Shown here: positions 36,107 through 42,958 of the stretch, in pieces | Numbering within the stretch: position 1 is the stretch's first letter | Layout of the letters: every line of letters starts with the position of its first letter | Assembly: GCF_013314535.1 (NCBI RefSeq) | Contig: NZ_JABUAE010000007.1 | Span: 1-64,000 of the forward strand | Origin: Bacillus sp. Xin1 | GTDB lineage: Bacteria > Bacillota > Bacilli > Bacillales > Bacillaceae_G | DNA: 64,000 nucleotides | Direction: 5' to 3' | The notes under the pieces: generated by a model | The model's database searches: none | Told to the model about the DNA's origin: nothing | The model's input: the letters and a program-made list of their open reading frames with translations, nothing else | Translations under genes and position numbers: made by a program

Positions 36107-36480
36107 TCTTTCTCCTCCTTAGTTGCCATTTGAATCATTTGAATGAGCTCCTCTTTCGAAATTTCAAGTACTTTTGCTTCTTCCAATACTTTAGGCAAAA
36201 ATTCATTTTGAAAAGCGCTTTGCCGCTTCTTTAGTACCACTTCCTTTGCACCCTTTGTAACAAACATTCCAATCCCCCTCTTTTTATATAAAATACCTTC
36301 ATCAACTAACAAATTTACTCCTTTCGCCGCTGTAGCAGGATTAATTTGTAGCATCTTTGCAAATTGGTTTGTTGACGGAACCTTTTCTTCTTCAAGTAGG
36401 ATCCCTTTTAAAATATCCGATTCAATCGTTTCTGCAATTTGTATGTATATTAATTTATTTTGTTCAAGAGATTGTTTCAT
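36103..36480 (-). CDS. GntR family regulator (YtrA subfamily)
   Basis: A 125-residue winged-helix regulator: PSTNQFAKMLQINPATAAKGVNLLVDEGILYKKRGIGMFV is the GntR helix-turn-helix and wing; the short C-terminal tail (about 45 residues) is the YtrA-type dimer region. It heads the three-gene operon with the ABC ATPase and permease, which it probably represses. AGGGGGTG precedes the ATG. Confidence 0.88.
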   Translation of the reverse strand: MKQSLEQNKLIYIQIAETIESDILKGILLEEEKVPSTNQFAKMLQINPATAAKGVNLLVDEGILYKKRGIGMFVTKGAKEVVLKKRQSAFQNEFLPKVLEEAKVLEISKEELIQMIQMATKEEKE

Positions 36481-36577
36481 ATTTTCACCCCCTTCAGGTT
36501 CATAGGTTCATTACTTATGTAATTAACCATATCACAAGAATATATTTCCATTCAATATTTTTCCATGATTTCTATCA

Positions 36578-36617
36578 AAAAAGAGGCATCATACCCTTAA
36601 AGGGTGATACCTCTTTA
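36578..36617. terminator. Hairpin between gntR and the YrzI locus
   Basis: AAAGAGG and CCTCTTT arms with an inner CCCTTAAAGGG palindrome and T/A runs outside. It separates the divergent GntR and YrzI transcripts but follows no visible gene. Confidence 0.5.
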
Positions 36618-36677
36618 TAAAACTCCCTTTCAAAATATACGCATTTTAATCAAAATTAAAAATTTTCATTTTTTATG

Positions 36678-36706
36678 TTTACAATTATCCACTAATTGTA
36701 TATAAT
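36678..36706 (+). promoter_or_regulatory. Promoter of the YrzI leader
   Basis: TTTACA, 17-base spacer, TATAAT. Predicted start near 36713, about 35 bases before the leader ORF. Confidence 0.65.
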
Positions 36707-36736
36707 TACTAACGTAAGAAAAAAATTCTAAAAGGA

Positions 36737-36804
36737 GGTCGAATGAAATGATGAAATTAAAATTAAATGTTGCATCTGTTTTACAATTAAATACGAATTC
36801 GACC
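36737..36804 (+). promoter_or_regulatory. Leader structure masking the ribosome binding site
   Basis: GGTCGAAT at 36737-36744, overlapping the AGGAGG ribosome binding site, is perfectly complementary to ATTCGACC at 36797-36804 inside the leader ORF. The same CGACCACC region can pair, with one mismatch, with GGAGGTCG at 36863-36870 in the first terminator. Alternative pairings like these are typical of translation-dependent attenuators. Confidence 0.45.
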
Positions 36805-36822
36805 ACCCTAATGGAGAATTGA
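36748..36822 (+). CDS. 24-residue leader peptide of the YrzI locus
   Basis: A short ORF (MMKLKLNVASVLQ...STTLMEN) with a strong AAAGGAGG site eight bases upstream and a consensus promoter before that. Two terminator hairpins follow within 80 bases. It is basic and slightly amphipathic. Its position suggests either a regulatory leader ORF or a bioactive peptide; the ORF itself is directly visible, its use is inferred. Confidence 0.5.
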   Translation: MMKLKLNVASVLQLNTNSTTLMEN

Positions 36823-36856
36823 AAATCGTTCGGTATTTTCTTTAATTAACAAATTC

Positions 36857-36891
36857 GCCACAGGAGGTCGTATACTTTCCTGTGGCTTTTT
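36857..36891 (+). terminator. First tandem terminator in the YrzI leader
   Basis: GCCACAGGA/TCCTGTGGC (9 base pairs) with a 12-base loop, then TTTTT. The loop holds AGGTCGTATA, repeating part of the leader's ribosome binding site region. Confidence 0.75.
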
Positions 36892-36899
36892 CACGCCCT

Positions 36900-36934
36900 G
36901 CCGCAGGAGAACTATATCCTTCTGTGGCTTTTTT
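36900..36934 (+). terminator. Second tandem terminator in the YrzI leader
   Basis: GCCGCAG/CTGTGGC with further weak pairing inside, then TTTTTTG. It is a diverged copy of the preceding hairpin, so the two arose by duplication. Confidence 0.65.
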
Positions 36935-36987
36935 GTGCGATTTTTTAATCTCTAACACTATTTCTTTTCGAAAGGAGCAAATATCCA

Positions 36988-37128
36988 ATGACTTTTCACG
37001 TACTATTTTTCAGCATTACAATTCAGCGAAAGCAATTATCTGAAGTCGAAACTATGCACGATCTACACATTGAAAAAGCAATGAGTGATATAAAGGAGCG
37101 TCAAACCCCTTATTCTAGTCACCTGTAA
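36988..37128 (+). CDS. YrzI family small protein, copy 1
   Basis: A 46-residue peptide with the family pattern: N-terminal MTFHVLFFSITIQRK (hydrophobic strand or helix), then SE.E and an amphipathic charged helix ending ERQTPYSSHL. AAAGGAG lies ten bases upstream. It is the first of five tandem paralogues. YrzI-type peptides occur in tandem in bacilli; in B. subtilis, as I recall, the yrzI mRNA is cut by the ribosome-associated nuclease Rae1 and the peptide is toxic when made in excess. Confidence 0.8.
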   Translation: MTFHVLFFSITIQRKQLSEVETMHDLHIEKAMSDIKERQTPYSSHL

Positions 37129-37155
37129 TTCCTTTACGAAAGGAGGAATTCATTT

Positions 37156-37299
37156 ATGACTTTTCATATTTTCTTTTTTACGATTACTCTTCAGAATGAA
37201 TCTTTATCTGAAACTGAAATTTTACGTAAACAACAATTAAAAGAGATTATAGACGAAGTAAGAGATCGTAAAAGTTCTTATTATAATCGAATGTATTAA
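37156..37299 (+). CDS. YrzI family small protein, copy 2
   Basis: A 47-residue paralogue beginning MTFHIFFFTITLQNESLSE and ending DRKSSYYNRMY. AAAGGAGG lies ten bases upstream and the gap to copy 1 is 27 bases, so all copies share one mRNA. It is the most diverged in its middle helix (EILRKQQLKEIIDEVRD). Confidence 0.8.
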   Translation: MTFHIFFFTITLQNESLSETEILRKQQLKEIIDEVRDRKSSYYNRMY

Positions 37300-37329
37300 A
37301 AAATAATTTTCAAAAGGAGCAATCACCTG

Positions 37330-37470
37330 ATGAAATTTCGAGTATTCTTTTTAACCATTACGATTCATAAAAGTAAATTTTCTGAGTCTGAAATGTTACA
37401 TGAACAGCAAATCCAAACGATTATGAACAAAACAAAAGAGCGTCAAGTTTCTTATTACAACCATATGTAA
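37330..37470 (+). CDS. YrzI family small protein, copy 3
   Basis: A 46-residue paralogue (MKFRVFFLTITIHKSKFSE...). Its ribosome binding site and first 25 codons are nearly identical at DNA level to copy 4, so the two are a recent duplication; the C-terminal halves differ (NKTKERQVSYYNHM here). Confidence 0.8.
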   Translation: MKFRVFFLTITIHKSKFSESEMLHEQQIQTIMNKTKERQVSYYNHM

Positions 37471-37502
37471 TAAAAATTTATATACAAAGGAGCAATCACC
37501 TA

Positions 37503-37643
37503 ATGAAATTTCGAGTATTCTTTTTAACCATTACGATTCATAAAAATAAATTTTCTGAGTTCGAAATGTTACACGATCAACACATTCAAAACGCTATGGA
37601 TGAAGTGAAAGAACGTCAACTCCCTTATTGTAGTCACCAATAA
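37503..37643 (+). CDS. YrzI family small protein, copy 4
   Basis: A 46-residue paralogue sharing its N-terminus with copy 3 but its C-terminal half (DEVKERQLPYCSHQ) and following spacer (AATTCCTTTACGAAAGGAGG) with copy 1. It looks like a recombinant between the two, which implies gene conversion or unequal crossing-over within the array. Confidence 0.8.
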   Translation: MKFRVFFLTITIHKNKFSEFEMLHDQHIQNAMDEVKERQLPYCSHQ

Positions 37644-37670
37644 TTCCTTTACGAAAGGAGGAATTTATTT

Positions 37671-37811
37671 ATGAAATTTCACGTTTTCTTTTTAACGATT
37701 ACAATTCAAAAGAAGCGATTATCTGAAGCTGAAATTGCGCAAGAACAGCAATATAAAAAGATTATGGATGACATCCGAGATCGTAGAAGCAAATACTATG
37801 CACATCTATAA
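37671..37811 (+). CDS. YrzI family small protein, copy 5
   Basis: A 46-residue paralogue (MKFHVFFLTITIQKKRLSEAE...RRSKYYAHL). Its upstream spacer matches that before copy 2. It is the last full YrzI copy; a short 18-codon ORF follows after 36 bases. Confidence 0.8.
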   Translation: MKFHVFFLTITIQKKRLSEAEIAQEQQYKKIMDDIRDRRSKYYAHL

Positions 37812-37847
37812 TGATCTAACTTAAAATAATGAAAGGAGAAGATTAAA

Positions 37848-37904
37848 ATGTTAATGGTACGCTGCAGGGAAATGATTTGGATTATTGAGAGGGATTCCAC
37901 ATAG
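37848..37904 (+). CDS. 18-residue peptide ORF at the end of the YrzI locus
   Basis: ATG with AAAGGAGA nine bases upstream; encodes MLMVRCREMIWIIERDST. It is unrelated in sequence to YrzI but sits in the same transcript before its terminator. A comparable short ORF accompanies yrzI in B. subtilis, where it is, as I recall, the site of Rae1 cleavage. Being so short, it could be chance, but the ribosome binding site is as good as those of the other copies. Confidence 0.5.
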   Translation: MLMVRCREMIWIIERDST

Positions 37905-37956
37905 TCTAATTTGCATTTAAAAGGCTAATTCTTTCAAAAAAACGAGTAAAAATTAT

Positions 37957-38005
37957 ACAATAAAAATGCCTAATTCCCATTTTAAAACTAGGCATTTTTA
38001 TTGTA
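37957..38005. terminator. Terminator of the YrzI locus
   Basis: CAATAAAAATGCCTA/TAGGCATTTTTATTG, 15 base pairs with a 16-base loop. Works on both strands and may also serve the convergent AI-2E gene. Confidence 0.8.
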
Positions 38006-38076
38006 TTTAAAATCATCATAAAAAAGACACATCACTTAAAAAGCAATGTACCTTTTATGATTCCTATGAATACTTT

Positions 38077-39162
38077 TTATTTCCGATTATTTCTTTTCAT
38101 CTTAAATAATCTCACCAAGTTTGAAACAATTGTTTTCGTCACAGCGTAAACTGGTACTGCTAAAATCATTCCAATAATACCAGCGAAATTACCTACACCA
38201 AGAATTAATACAATAATTGTTAAAGGATGGATATTCAATTTCGAACTCATTATACGCGGTGAAATGATGTTGCTCTCAAATTGTTGCACGATGGTTACGA
38301 TAACGATTACCCAAGCTGCTTGCACTGGGGAAACAAACAAAGCAACAATAACTGCTGGCGCCGCCCCAATAAAAGGTCCTAAATTCGGGATAATATTTGT
38401 AAATGCCGCTATAATACCTAAAACAAAAGCATAGGGCAAATCAATAATAACATATCCAATAAATGTAAATGCACCGACAAATATACAAACGAGTGCTTGT
38501 CCTTGAATATAGGCAGACAATGTTTCTCCTGTTTCTTTTATAATATGAAGTCCTTCTTCACGATACGATTCCGGTAAGAAACTAACAGCCTTCCCTGGAA
38601 ATGCATGTCCATCTTTAAACATGTAAAACAAGATGAATGGTACTGTAAATACAACTAATGCAACGTTTGTAATAATACCAAATAAAGCCGTTGCACTCGA
38701 CGTTATCGTGTTTGGTATTTCCTTTAAATACTCAATTGCGTTTTGTTCAATCGTTTCAATCGATACATAATTTTGTGTAGCTAACCATTCAAATAGCCTA
38801 TGATGCGATAACTCTTGTATGTATACTTTCCCCTCTTTAATATATGTTGGCATATTTTTCACTAAATCCATCAGCTGCTGTGAAACCGTCGGAACGACTA
38901 CACCAATTGCAATTGCTGTCAATGTAATGATAAAAACATATAACAACAATATCGCTAAACTTCTAGGAACTTTTTTCGCCTCTAAAAACACTAAAACTGG
39001 ATTAAAGATGAAGTATAAAAACAAGGCGATTAAAATTGGGAAAAATAAAGTTGAAATGAATATGCCAATCGGTTGAAATAAAAATGATATTTTTGTGCAA
39101 ATAAATATAATTCCTACAACCATTAGCACTTCTAATGTCCAAAAGTGCACTTTCGATTTCAA
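38077..39162 (-). CDS. AI-2E family (PerM-like) membrane protein
   Basis: A 361-residue protein with seven to eight membrane segments; the long central soluble part (about residues 60-150) and the conserved LVGLGVIVGP-like stretch (here AAFTNIIPNLGPFIGAAPAVIVAL) are typical of the AI-2E/PerM/YubA family. Members include sodium/proton antiporters and transport of unknown solutes; the autoinducer-2 name is historical. TTG start after AAAGGAGG. Confidence 0.87.
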   Translation of the reverse strand: MKSKVHFWTLEVLMVVGIIFICTKISFLFQPIGIFISTLFFPILIALFLYFIFNPVLVFLEAKKVPRSLAILLLYVFIITLTAIAIGVVVPTVSQQLMDLVKNMPTYIKEGKVYIQELSHHRLFEWLATQNYVSIETIEQNAIEYLKEIPNTITSSATALFGIITNVALVVFTVPFILFYMFKDGHAFPGKAVSFLPESYREEGLHIIKETGETLSAYIQGQALVCIFVGAFTFIGYVIIDLPYAFVLGIIAAFTNIIPNLGPFIGAAPAVIVALFVSPVQAAWVIVIVTIVQQFESNIISPRIMSSKLNIHPLTIIVLILGVGNFAGIIGMILAVPVYAVTKTIVSNLVRLFKMKRNNRK

Positions 39163-39314
39163 AAAAACGGCCTCCTTTAAACTAGCACTTCCCTATATTG
39201 TATCAAAACACCTGGGAATTTTACACGCTATTTTTTATCTTCAATGTTCCAAAATACGAATAAATACACTACAATGAGATTACATACAAATTTGCAGGGT
39301 AAAAGGTGATAAAT

Positions 39315-40145
39315 ATGACGCAATGTATCATTTGCAGAAATGAAACGAAAGAACTTAGTGAACAACATGTTATCCCAGAGATTTTATGTGGATACTATAT
39401 TACAAATTCAATTTGTGACACTTGTTATGAACATCTCATAACAAACGTGGATCGACCATTAATTCGGCATAAACTGATTCAATACAAAATTGAACAAATG
39501 AAGCAACAAATTGATTCTCCTCTTTATACGAATGAGTATGGTCAAGAATTAGCTGCAGCAGAAACTGAAGAAGTGGAAACAAATGACGAAATATACTATT
39601 CTAATGAGTTAATTATGAAACTATGTAAAAAACATGATATTTCATTACATAATGAAATTTGGAAAGAAGAGCGTGTAACGAAAGTAGCTAGTTCAATTCA
39701 ACGTGAACTACTTTTAGATAACCGTAAATATAAAATGAGTATCTTAAAAATGGCTTATACATTCGCAGTACAGACAATTGACGGTTATTTTAATGATCCA
39801 GATGCAATTGATATTTCTACTATTATATCTAATGTTGACTTTATCGAATTAAAAGAACGAAGCATTGTTCGTGATTTAAGTAAAAGTTCATTGTGGAATA
39901 CTCTCAATACAACTAGCGATAATCACTATTTTATTTTATTAAGTGATAAAGACGGCTTATTCTGTTTCATCCGTCTATTTGATATTTTTGATGTTGTTGT
40001 CCATCTTTCTAGAAAAAAATATCAACTTTCCTCTCCAATTGTTGGAGTGAATGATGTAGAAAAACAAGAATTCTATATTGAGAGTTTAAAACAATACATG
40101 GATGAGTTATTTAAACAAAAGAGTACACAAGCTACTCGTGTTTAA
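39315..40145 (+). CDS. HNH-like zinc-finger protein
   Basis: A 276-residue protein whose N-terminus has CIICRNET, EQHVIPEIL and CDTCYEHL: two CxxC pairs and the His of an HNH_5-type beta-beta-alpha-metal fold. The rest (residues 60-276) is helical without a recognised domain. It could be a nuclease or only a zinc-binding protein, since a complete catalytic triad is not obvious. The ATG at 39315 follows AAAGGTGA; the GTG at 39306 overlaps that site. It is 21 bases before the VOC gene, same strand. Confidence 0.65.
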   Translation: MTQCIICRNETKELSEQHVIPEILCGYYITNSICDTCYEHLITNVDRPLIRHKLIQYKIEQMKQQIDSPLYTNEYGQELAAAETEEVETNDEIYYSNELIMKLCKKHDISLHNEIWKEERVTKVASSIQRELLLDNRKYKMSILKMAYTFAVQTIDGYFNDPDAIDISTIISNVDFIELKERSIVRDLSKSSLWNTLNTTSDNHYFILLSDKDGLFCFIRLFDIFDVVVHLSRKKYQLSSPIVGVNDVEKQEFYIESLKQYMDELFKQKSTQATRV

Positions 40146-40166
40146 AAATAATGAAAGGAAATAACA

Positions 40167-40523
40167 ATGATTATTCCTATTTTACGAAGTTTTAATGAGG
40201 AAAAGGCAAAAGAATTTTATATACATTTTCTAGACTTTAAATTAGATTGGGAACACCGCTTTAGTACTGATGCTCCTTTGTATATGCAAGTTTCCTATCT
40301 GGATAACATTCTTCACTTATCTGAACATCATGGAGACTGTTGTCCAGGTGCTGCAGTTAGAATTGAAATCTCACAGATCGAACAGTTTCACGATAAATTA
40401 TTATCCAAACAATATAACTATTCCTGTCCTGGCCTTGAAGTTACCCCTTGGGATGCGAAAGAAATGGAACTATTAGACCCATTTGGTAACAAAGTTATTT
40501 TTTACGAATTGAATCATAGTTAA
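40167..40523 (+). CDS. Glyoxalase/bleomycin resistance (VOC) family protein
   Basis: A 118-residue protein with the paired beta-alpha-beta modules of the vicinal oxygen chelate fold: FNEEKAKEFYIHFLDFKLDWEHRF, LHLSEHHGDCCPGA and a C-terminal MELLDPFGNKVIFYE. The short form and the opening IPILRSFN resemble bleomycin-resistance-type binding proteins. Probably co-transcribed with the HNH-like gene. Ligand unknown. Confidence 0.83.
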   Translation: MIIPILRSFNEEKAKEFYIHFLDFKLDWEHRFSTDAPLYMQVSYLDNILHLSEHHGDCCPGAAVRIEISQIEQFHDKLLSKQYNYSCPGLEVTPWDAKEMELLDPFGNKVIFYELNHS

Positions 40524-40559
40524 ATCACAATTATTCAAAATAAGAACATACGGTCTCCT

Positions 40560-40588
40560 TTCTTGATGAAAAGACACTATGTTATAAT
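40560..40588 (+). promoter_or_regulatory. Promoter for the antisense RNA
   Basis: TATAAT at 40583-40588 with a weak -35 element (TTCTTG) at 17-base spacing. Predicted start near 40595. The -10 is perfect, the -35 is poor. Confidence 0.4.
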
Positions 40589-40641
40589 GAATATGAAAAG
40601 AACAATACAATCACATAAAACAATTATAAATTGTATATAAA

Positions 40642-40674
40642 TAAAAAAGACTAGTGTGCGGCTACACACCAGTC
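40642..40674 (-). terminator. Terminator of the toxin mRNA
   Basis: GACTGGTGTG/CACACTAGTC on the minus strand (one wobble pair) with a 6-base loop, then TTTTTTA. It places the toxin mRNA end inside the antisense RNA. Confidence 0.7.
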
Positions 40675-40730
40675 CATGTAACTTAGCAGATTGGATTGTT
40701 CATTTATCCTATTTGTTTCTTACAAACGAG

Positions 40731-40770
40731 ACAACCCACATTCTATTGGCGTAGGTGGGTTGTTATTTTT
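40731..40770 (+). terminator. Terminator of the antisense RNA
   Basis: Perfect 9-base-pair stem ACAACCCAC/GTGGGTTGT with a 15-base loop and a TATTTTTT tail on the plus strand. Confidence 0.7.
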
Positions 40771-40855
40771 TGAGCTTATCGATTAAAACGACAACAAACG
40801 TTAACAGTGCAACGAGAAATAATCCGCCTTGCAATAATAACGCAATTTCACTCAT
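40763..40855 (-). CDS. Holin-like small toxin (TxpA/BsrG-type)
   Basis: A 30-residue peptide: MSEIALLLQGG, one membrane helix (residues about 9-25) ending in IDKLKK with a basic tail. This matches the putative holin-like toxin group of type I toxin-antitoxin systems. GGGAGGTGAT lies upstream of the ATG at 40855, and that site is masked by an inverted repeat. An earlier ATG four bases upstream is out of frame and stops after three codons. The toxin would act on the cytoplasmic membrane. Confidence 0.75.
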   Translation of the reverse strand: MSEIALLLQGGLFLVALLTFVVVLIDKLKK

Positions 40856-40857
40856 TC

Positions 40858-40892
40858 ATTATCACCTCCCTTCTAACTGGAGAAGTGATAAT
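40858..40892 (-). promoter_or_regulatory. Inverted repeat masking the toxin ribosome binding site
   Basis: ATTATCAC (RNA sense, from 40892-40885) pairs with GTGATAAT (40865-40858), which is part of the GGGAGGTGATAAT ribosome binding site. Such occlusion limits translation of type I toxins. Confidence 0.6.
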
Positions 40893-40956
40893 TGAACAAC
40901 CAACCATACCATAAGTTACCTCTTAATTTTACCATATTTTTTAATAGTTTACGATG

Positions 40957-40987
40957 AAAACCAGCAAGCGAGGAGCTTGCTGGTTTA
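40957..40987 (-). terminator. Hairpin after a relic gene
   Basis: AAACCAGCAAGC/GCTTGCTGGTTT with a 5-base loop; 12 bases beyond the stop codon of the relic at 40999. Confidence 0.7.
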
Positions 40988-40998
40988 TTCTTTTCTCT

Positions 40999-41106
40999 CT
41001 ATTTTTTTAATACATATGCATCCGCTATCATTTCTCCAACAATTTTATCTTTTTGATTCGCCTCATTATTTGATAGAGATAAAAGTGGAAATAATAATTC
41101 TGCTAC
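40999..41106 (-). pseudogene. C-terminal relic of an unidentified gene
   Basis: An open minus-strand frame of 35 codons, VAELLFPLLSLSNNEANQKD then KIVGEMIADAYVLKK and a stop, followed by a terminator. Upstream of it the frame is closed and no start exists. It lies just after the stop of the 352-residue membrane protein gene. Family unknown. Confidence 0.4.
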
Positions 41107-41124
41107 TTTCTAGCTATGTTTACA

Positions 41125-42183
41125 TCACCTATCTTGTTCTATTTTTTCAACAATTGCCTCATAAAATTTTCGTTCATCGTCCACATTTACATGTACGCAA
41201 TTTACCTTTTTAGTAAACCCATATAATAACTGCGCTGTTAACGGTTCTTTTAATTTTATTTCGAAAGTAGCCGGTTCTTTAATAAATTCCATTACCGTTG
41301 CTTCGAATACCTCTTTTTCTTCTTCCTTCGTTAATGCTTCACCTCTATAAAAGGTAATTTCTTCCATTTGAGAAAATGGTACAACAATCTTCCTACCAAA
41401 TCCGACTTGAATAATCATTTCTGTTTCCGTCATAATATAGGGATTCGTACGAATTGCTTGGATCTCAGCTAAAAAATATAGAATTCCATATATATTTAAA
41501 ATGAGTAAAATCCAAGCTAAGACCGGATTCCATTGATGAAGTAAATAATGAAATCCAATACTTTCAATTAATATTGCATGAATAAGCATAATATAAAATG
41601 GGATTGCCCCAGTCTTTTTATGATACGAAAAAACATACTCGCTTTCTGACATCTTTGTACGCCAAGAGAATAAAGCGTAGTAAAGTAATTTACATTCCGA
41701 AACGATTACATTTACTACAGTATTTCTTTTCAATGCAGTATCAAATGCTTTATCAATTGCAAAGGAGAATGATGGATATTCATTTTTATATTGTTTATAA
41801 CATCGTATAATCTTCGGTAATGCTCTAGCAATCTTATATAGAATAAATAACTCTAAACATAAAAATGCTAGTTCACCTGCAATTAAAATGTATGTCACAA
41901 ATGAAAACGATTGGAAATAATCGCTCGGAATAATAAATCTTGCTGCAATATAACCCGCTATTACAACTGGAAATAGATGCTTTAAAGAATATCGTTTTCG
42001 TATGATAAAGAAATACGTAATAACTGGAATAACAATGAGAAAATCAAATAAAGACCCTAATACCATTTCTTTTGGCACAGCGGGTACAATAGGAAGTGCA
42101 TATGCGAGATAATTTGATAGTACAATTAAAGCGATAACAGCAATCCATATACTTTTTCTTGTACGTGAAATAGATTCACTCAT
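41125..42183 (-). CDS. Multi-pass membrane protein, unknown function
   Basis: A 352-residue protein with about five N-terminal and two central membrane segments and a soluble C-terminal domain (from about residue 250: ETEMIIQVGFGRKIVVPFSQMEEITFYRG) that resembles a bacterial PH-like domain. It is 14 bases after the TPR gene in the same operon. Homologues are sometimes mislabelled as carotene monooxygenase; nothing here supports that. Confidence 0.7.
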   Translation of the reverse strand: MSESISRTRKSIWIAVIALIVLSNYLAYALPIVPAVPKEMVLGSLFDFLIVIPVITYFFIIRKRYSLKHLFPVVIAGYIAARFIIPSDYFQSFSFVTYILIAGELAFLCLELFILYKIARALPKIIRCYKQYKNEYPSFSFAIDKAFDTALKRNTVVNVIVSECKLLYYALFSWRTKMSESEYVFSYHKKTGAIPFYIMLIHAILIESIGFHYLLHQWNPVLAWILLILNIYGILYFLAEIQAIRTNPYIMTETEMIIQVGFGRKIVVPFSQMEEITFYRGEALTKEEEKEVFEATVMEFIKEPATFEIKLKEPLTAQLLYGFTKKVNCVHVNVDDERKFYEAIVEKIEQDR

Positions 42184-42197
42184 ACAATCCCACCTTT

Positions 42198-42671
42198 TTA
42201 TTTAAAAATCTTATGAAGATGATCCTTATAAAATAGAATAGCTCGTTCGTATTCTTTTACACTTTCTAGTTTTACAACAGTTTCAAGCAATAATTTCATT
42301 GCTTCTTCATAAGCTTTTACGTTATATTTCGCTATAGAAAGAAAGACTTTCATCACATCATTGTCTGGAAATCGTTTGAGCCCAGCTTCTAGCGTCACAA
42401 TCGCTTTATCATATTCACCAATGCAACGATATGTACTTCCGAGTCCAATATACGCCCCGCATAATGACTCCCCAGCAAGTCTGTTAGCAATTGCCTGTTC
42501 ATAGTATGAAGCAGCTTCTGTTTCAAGCCCCATCGCATCATGTGTCCATGCGCATTGGTAGAGGAATTCTGGATTTTCAGTAAGCTTAGCTAATCCAACT
42601 AGTATGTCTCTTGACTCTTCGTATTTCTGTTCATTTCGAAGTTGAATCGCTTGCTCAAGTAACTGTTTCAC
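42198..42671 (-). CDS. TPR repeat protein
   Basis: A 157-residue helical protein with about four TPR units (FLYQCAWTHDAMGLETEAASYYEQAI; GLGSTYRCIGEYDKAIVTLEAGLKRFPD). GTG start at 42671 after GGAGAG; the start lies within the end of the HAD fragment (17-base overlap). Probably binds a partner protein, maybe the membrane protein encoded next. No further function can be given. Confidence 0.8.
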   Translation of the reverse strand: MKQLLEQAIQLRNEQKYEESRDILVGLAKLTENPEFLYQCAWTHDAMGLETEAASYYEQAIANRLAGESLCGAYIGLGSTYRCIGEYDKAIVTLEAGLKRFPDNDVMKVFLSIAKYNVKAYEEAMKLLLETVVKLESVKEYERAILFYKDHLHKIFK

Positions 42672-42957
42672 CTACATCTCTCCTTATTTGTTCTAAAATA
42701 TGTGCTACACCATCATTATCATTACTATTCGTTACATAACATGCCAATTCTTTTAATTCCGAAATCGCATTCCCCATCGCAATTGGATAACCACATTCTT
42801 TAAATAAACCGATATCATTCCAATCATCACCAAATGCCATTACTCGTTCTGCACTTATCTCATGCTTTTGACACCAATTTAACACAGCATTCTCTTTCGA
42901 AACGTTACGCCCCATAATTTGGATGAGCTGATTTTGATCAGTACAAATTACGTTTAC
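42655..42957 (-). pseudogene. Truncated Cof-type HAD phosphatase
   Basis: Only the C-terminal third of a HAD hydrolase remains: SKENAVLNWCQKHEISAERVMAFGDDWNDIGLFKECGYPIAMGNA, which has motif IV (GDDWND). The frame is open back to about 42957 (VICTDQNQLIQIM), directly at the end of the CoaB-like gene, but the N-terminal part with the catalytic DxD nucleophile is missing. It therefore cannot be active as a phosphatase. The 86-residue ORF from the ATG at 42915 may still be translated. Confidence 0.75.
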
Positions 42958-42958
42958 G

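Larger units (their letters stand above)
40595..40770 (+). ncRNA. Candidate antitoxin antisense RNA
   Basis: Runs from the TATAAT promoter to a terminator hairpin (ACAACCCAC/GTGGGTTGT, then TATTTTTT). Its last 130 bases are complementary to the 3' part of the toxin mRNA, the same 3'-overlap arrangement as RatA/TxpA and SR4/BsrG in B. subtilis. It contains no ORF with a ribosome binding site. Confidence 0.5.

Noticed and set aside
36988-37811. Regular repeats about 170 bases apart, CRISPR-like at first sight
   Set aside because: The repeats are homologous ORFs with ribosome binding sites; there are no short identical repeats separated by unique spacers, and no cas genes.
39306-40523. HNH-like gene plus VOC gene as a possible phage-defence pair
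   Set aside because: The HNH motif is incomplete, no defence-associated domain or mobile element is adjacent, and a VOC partner is not a known defence component.
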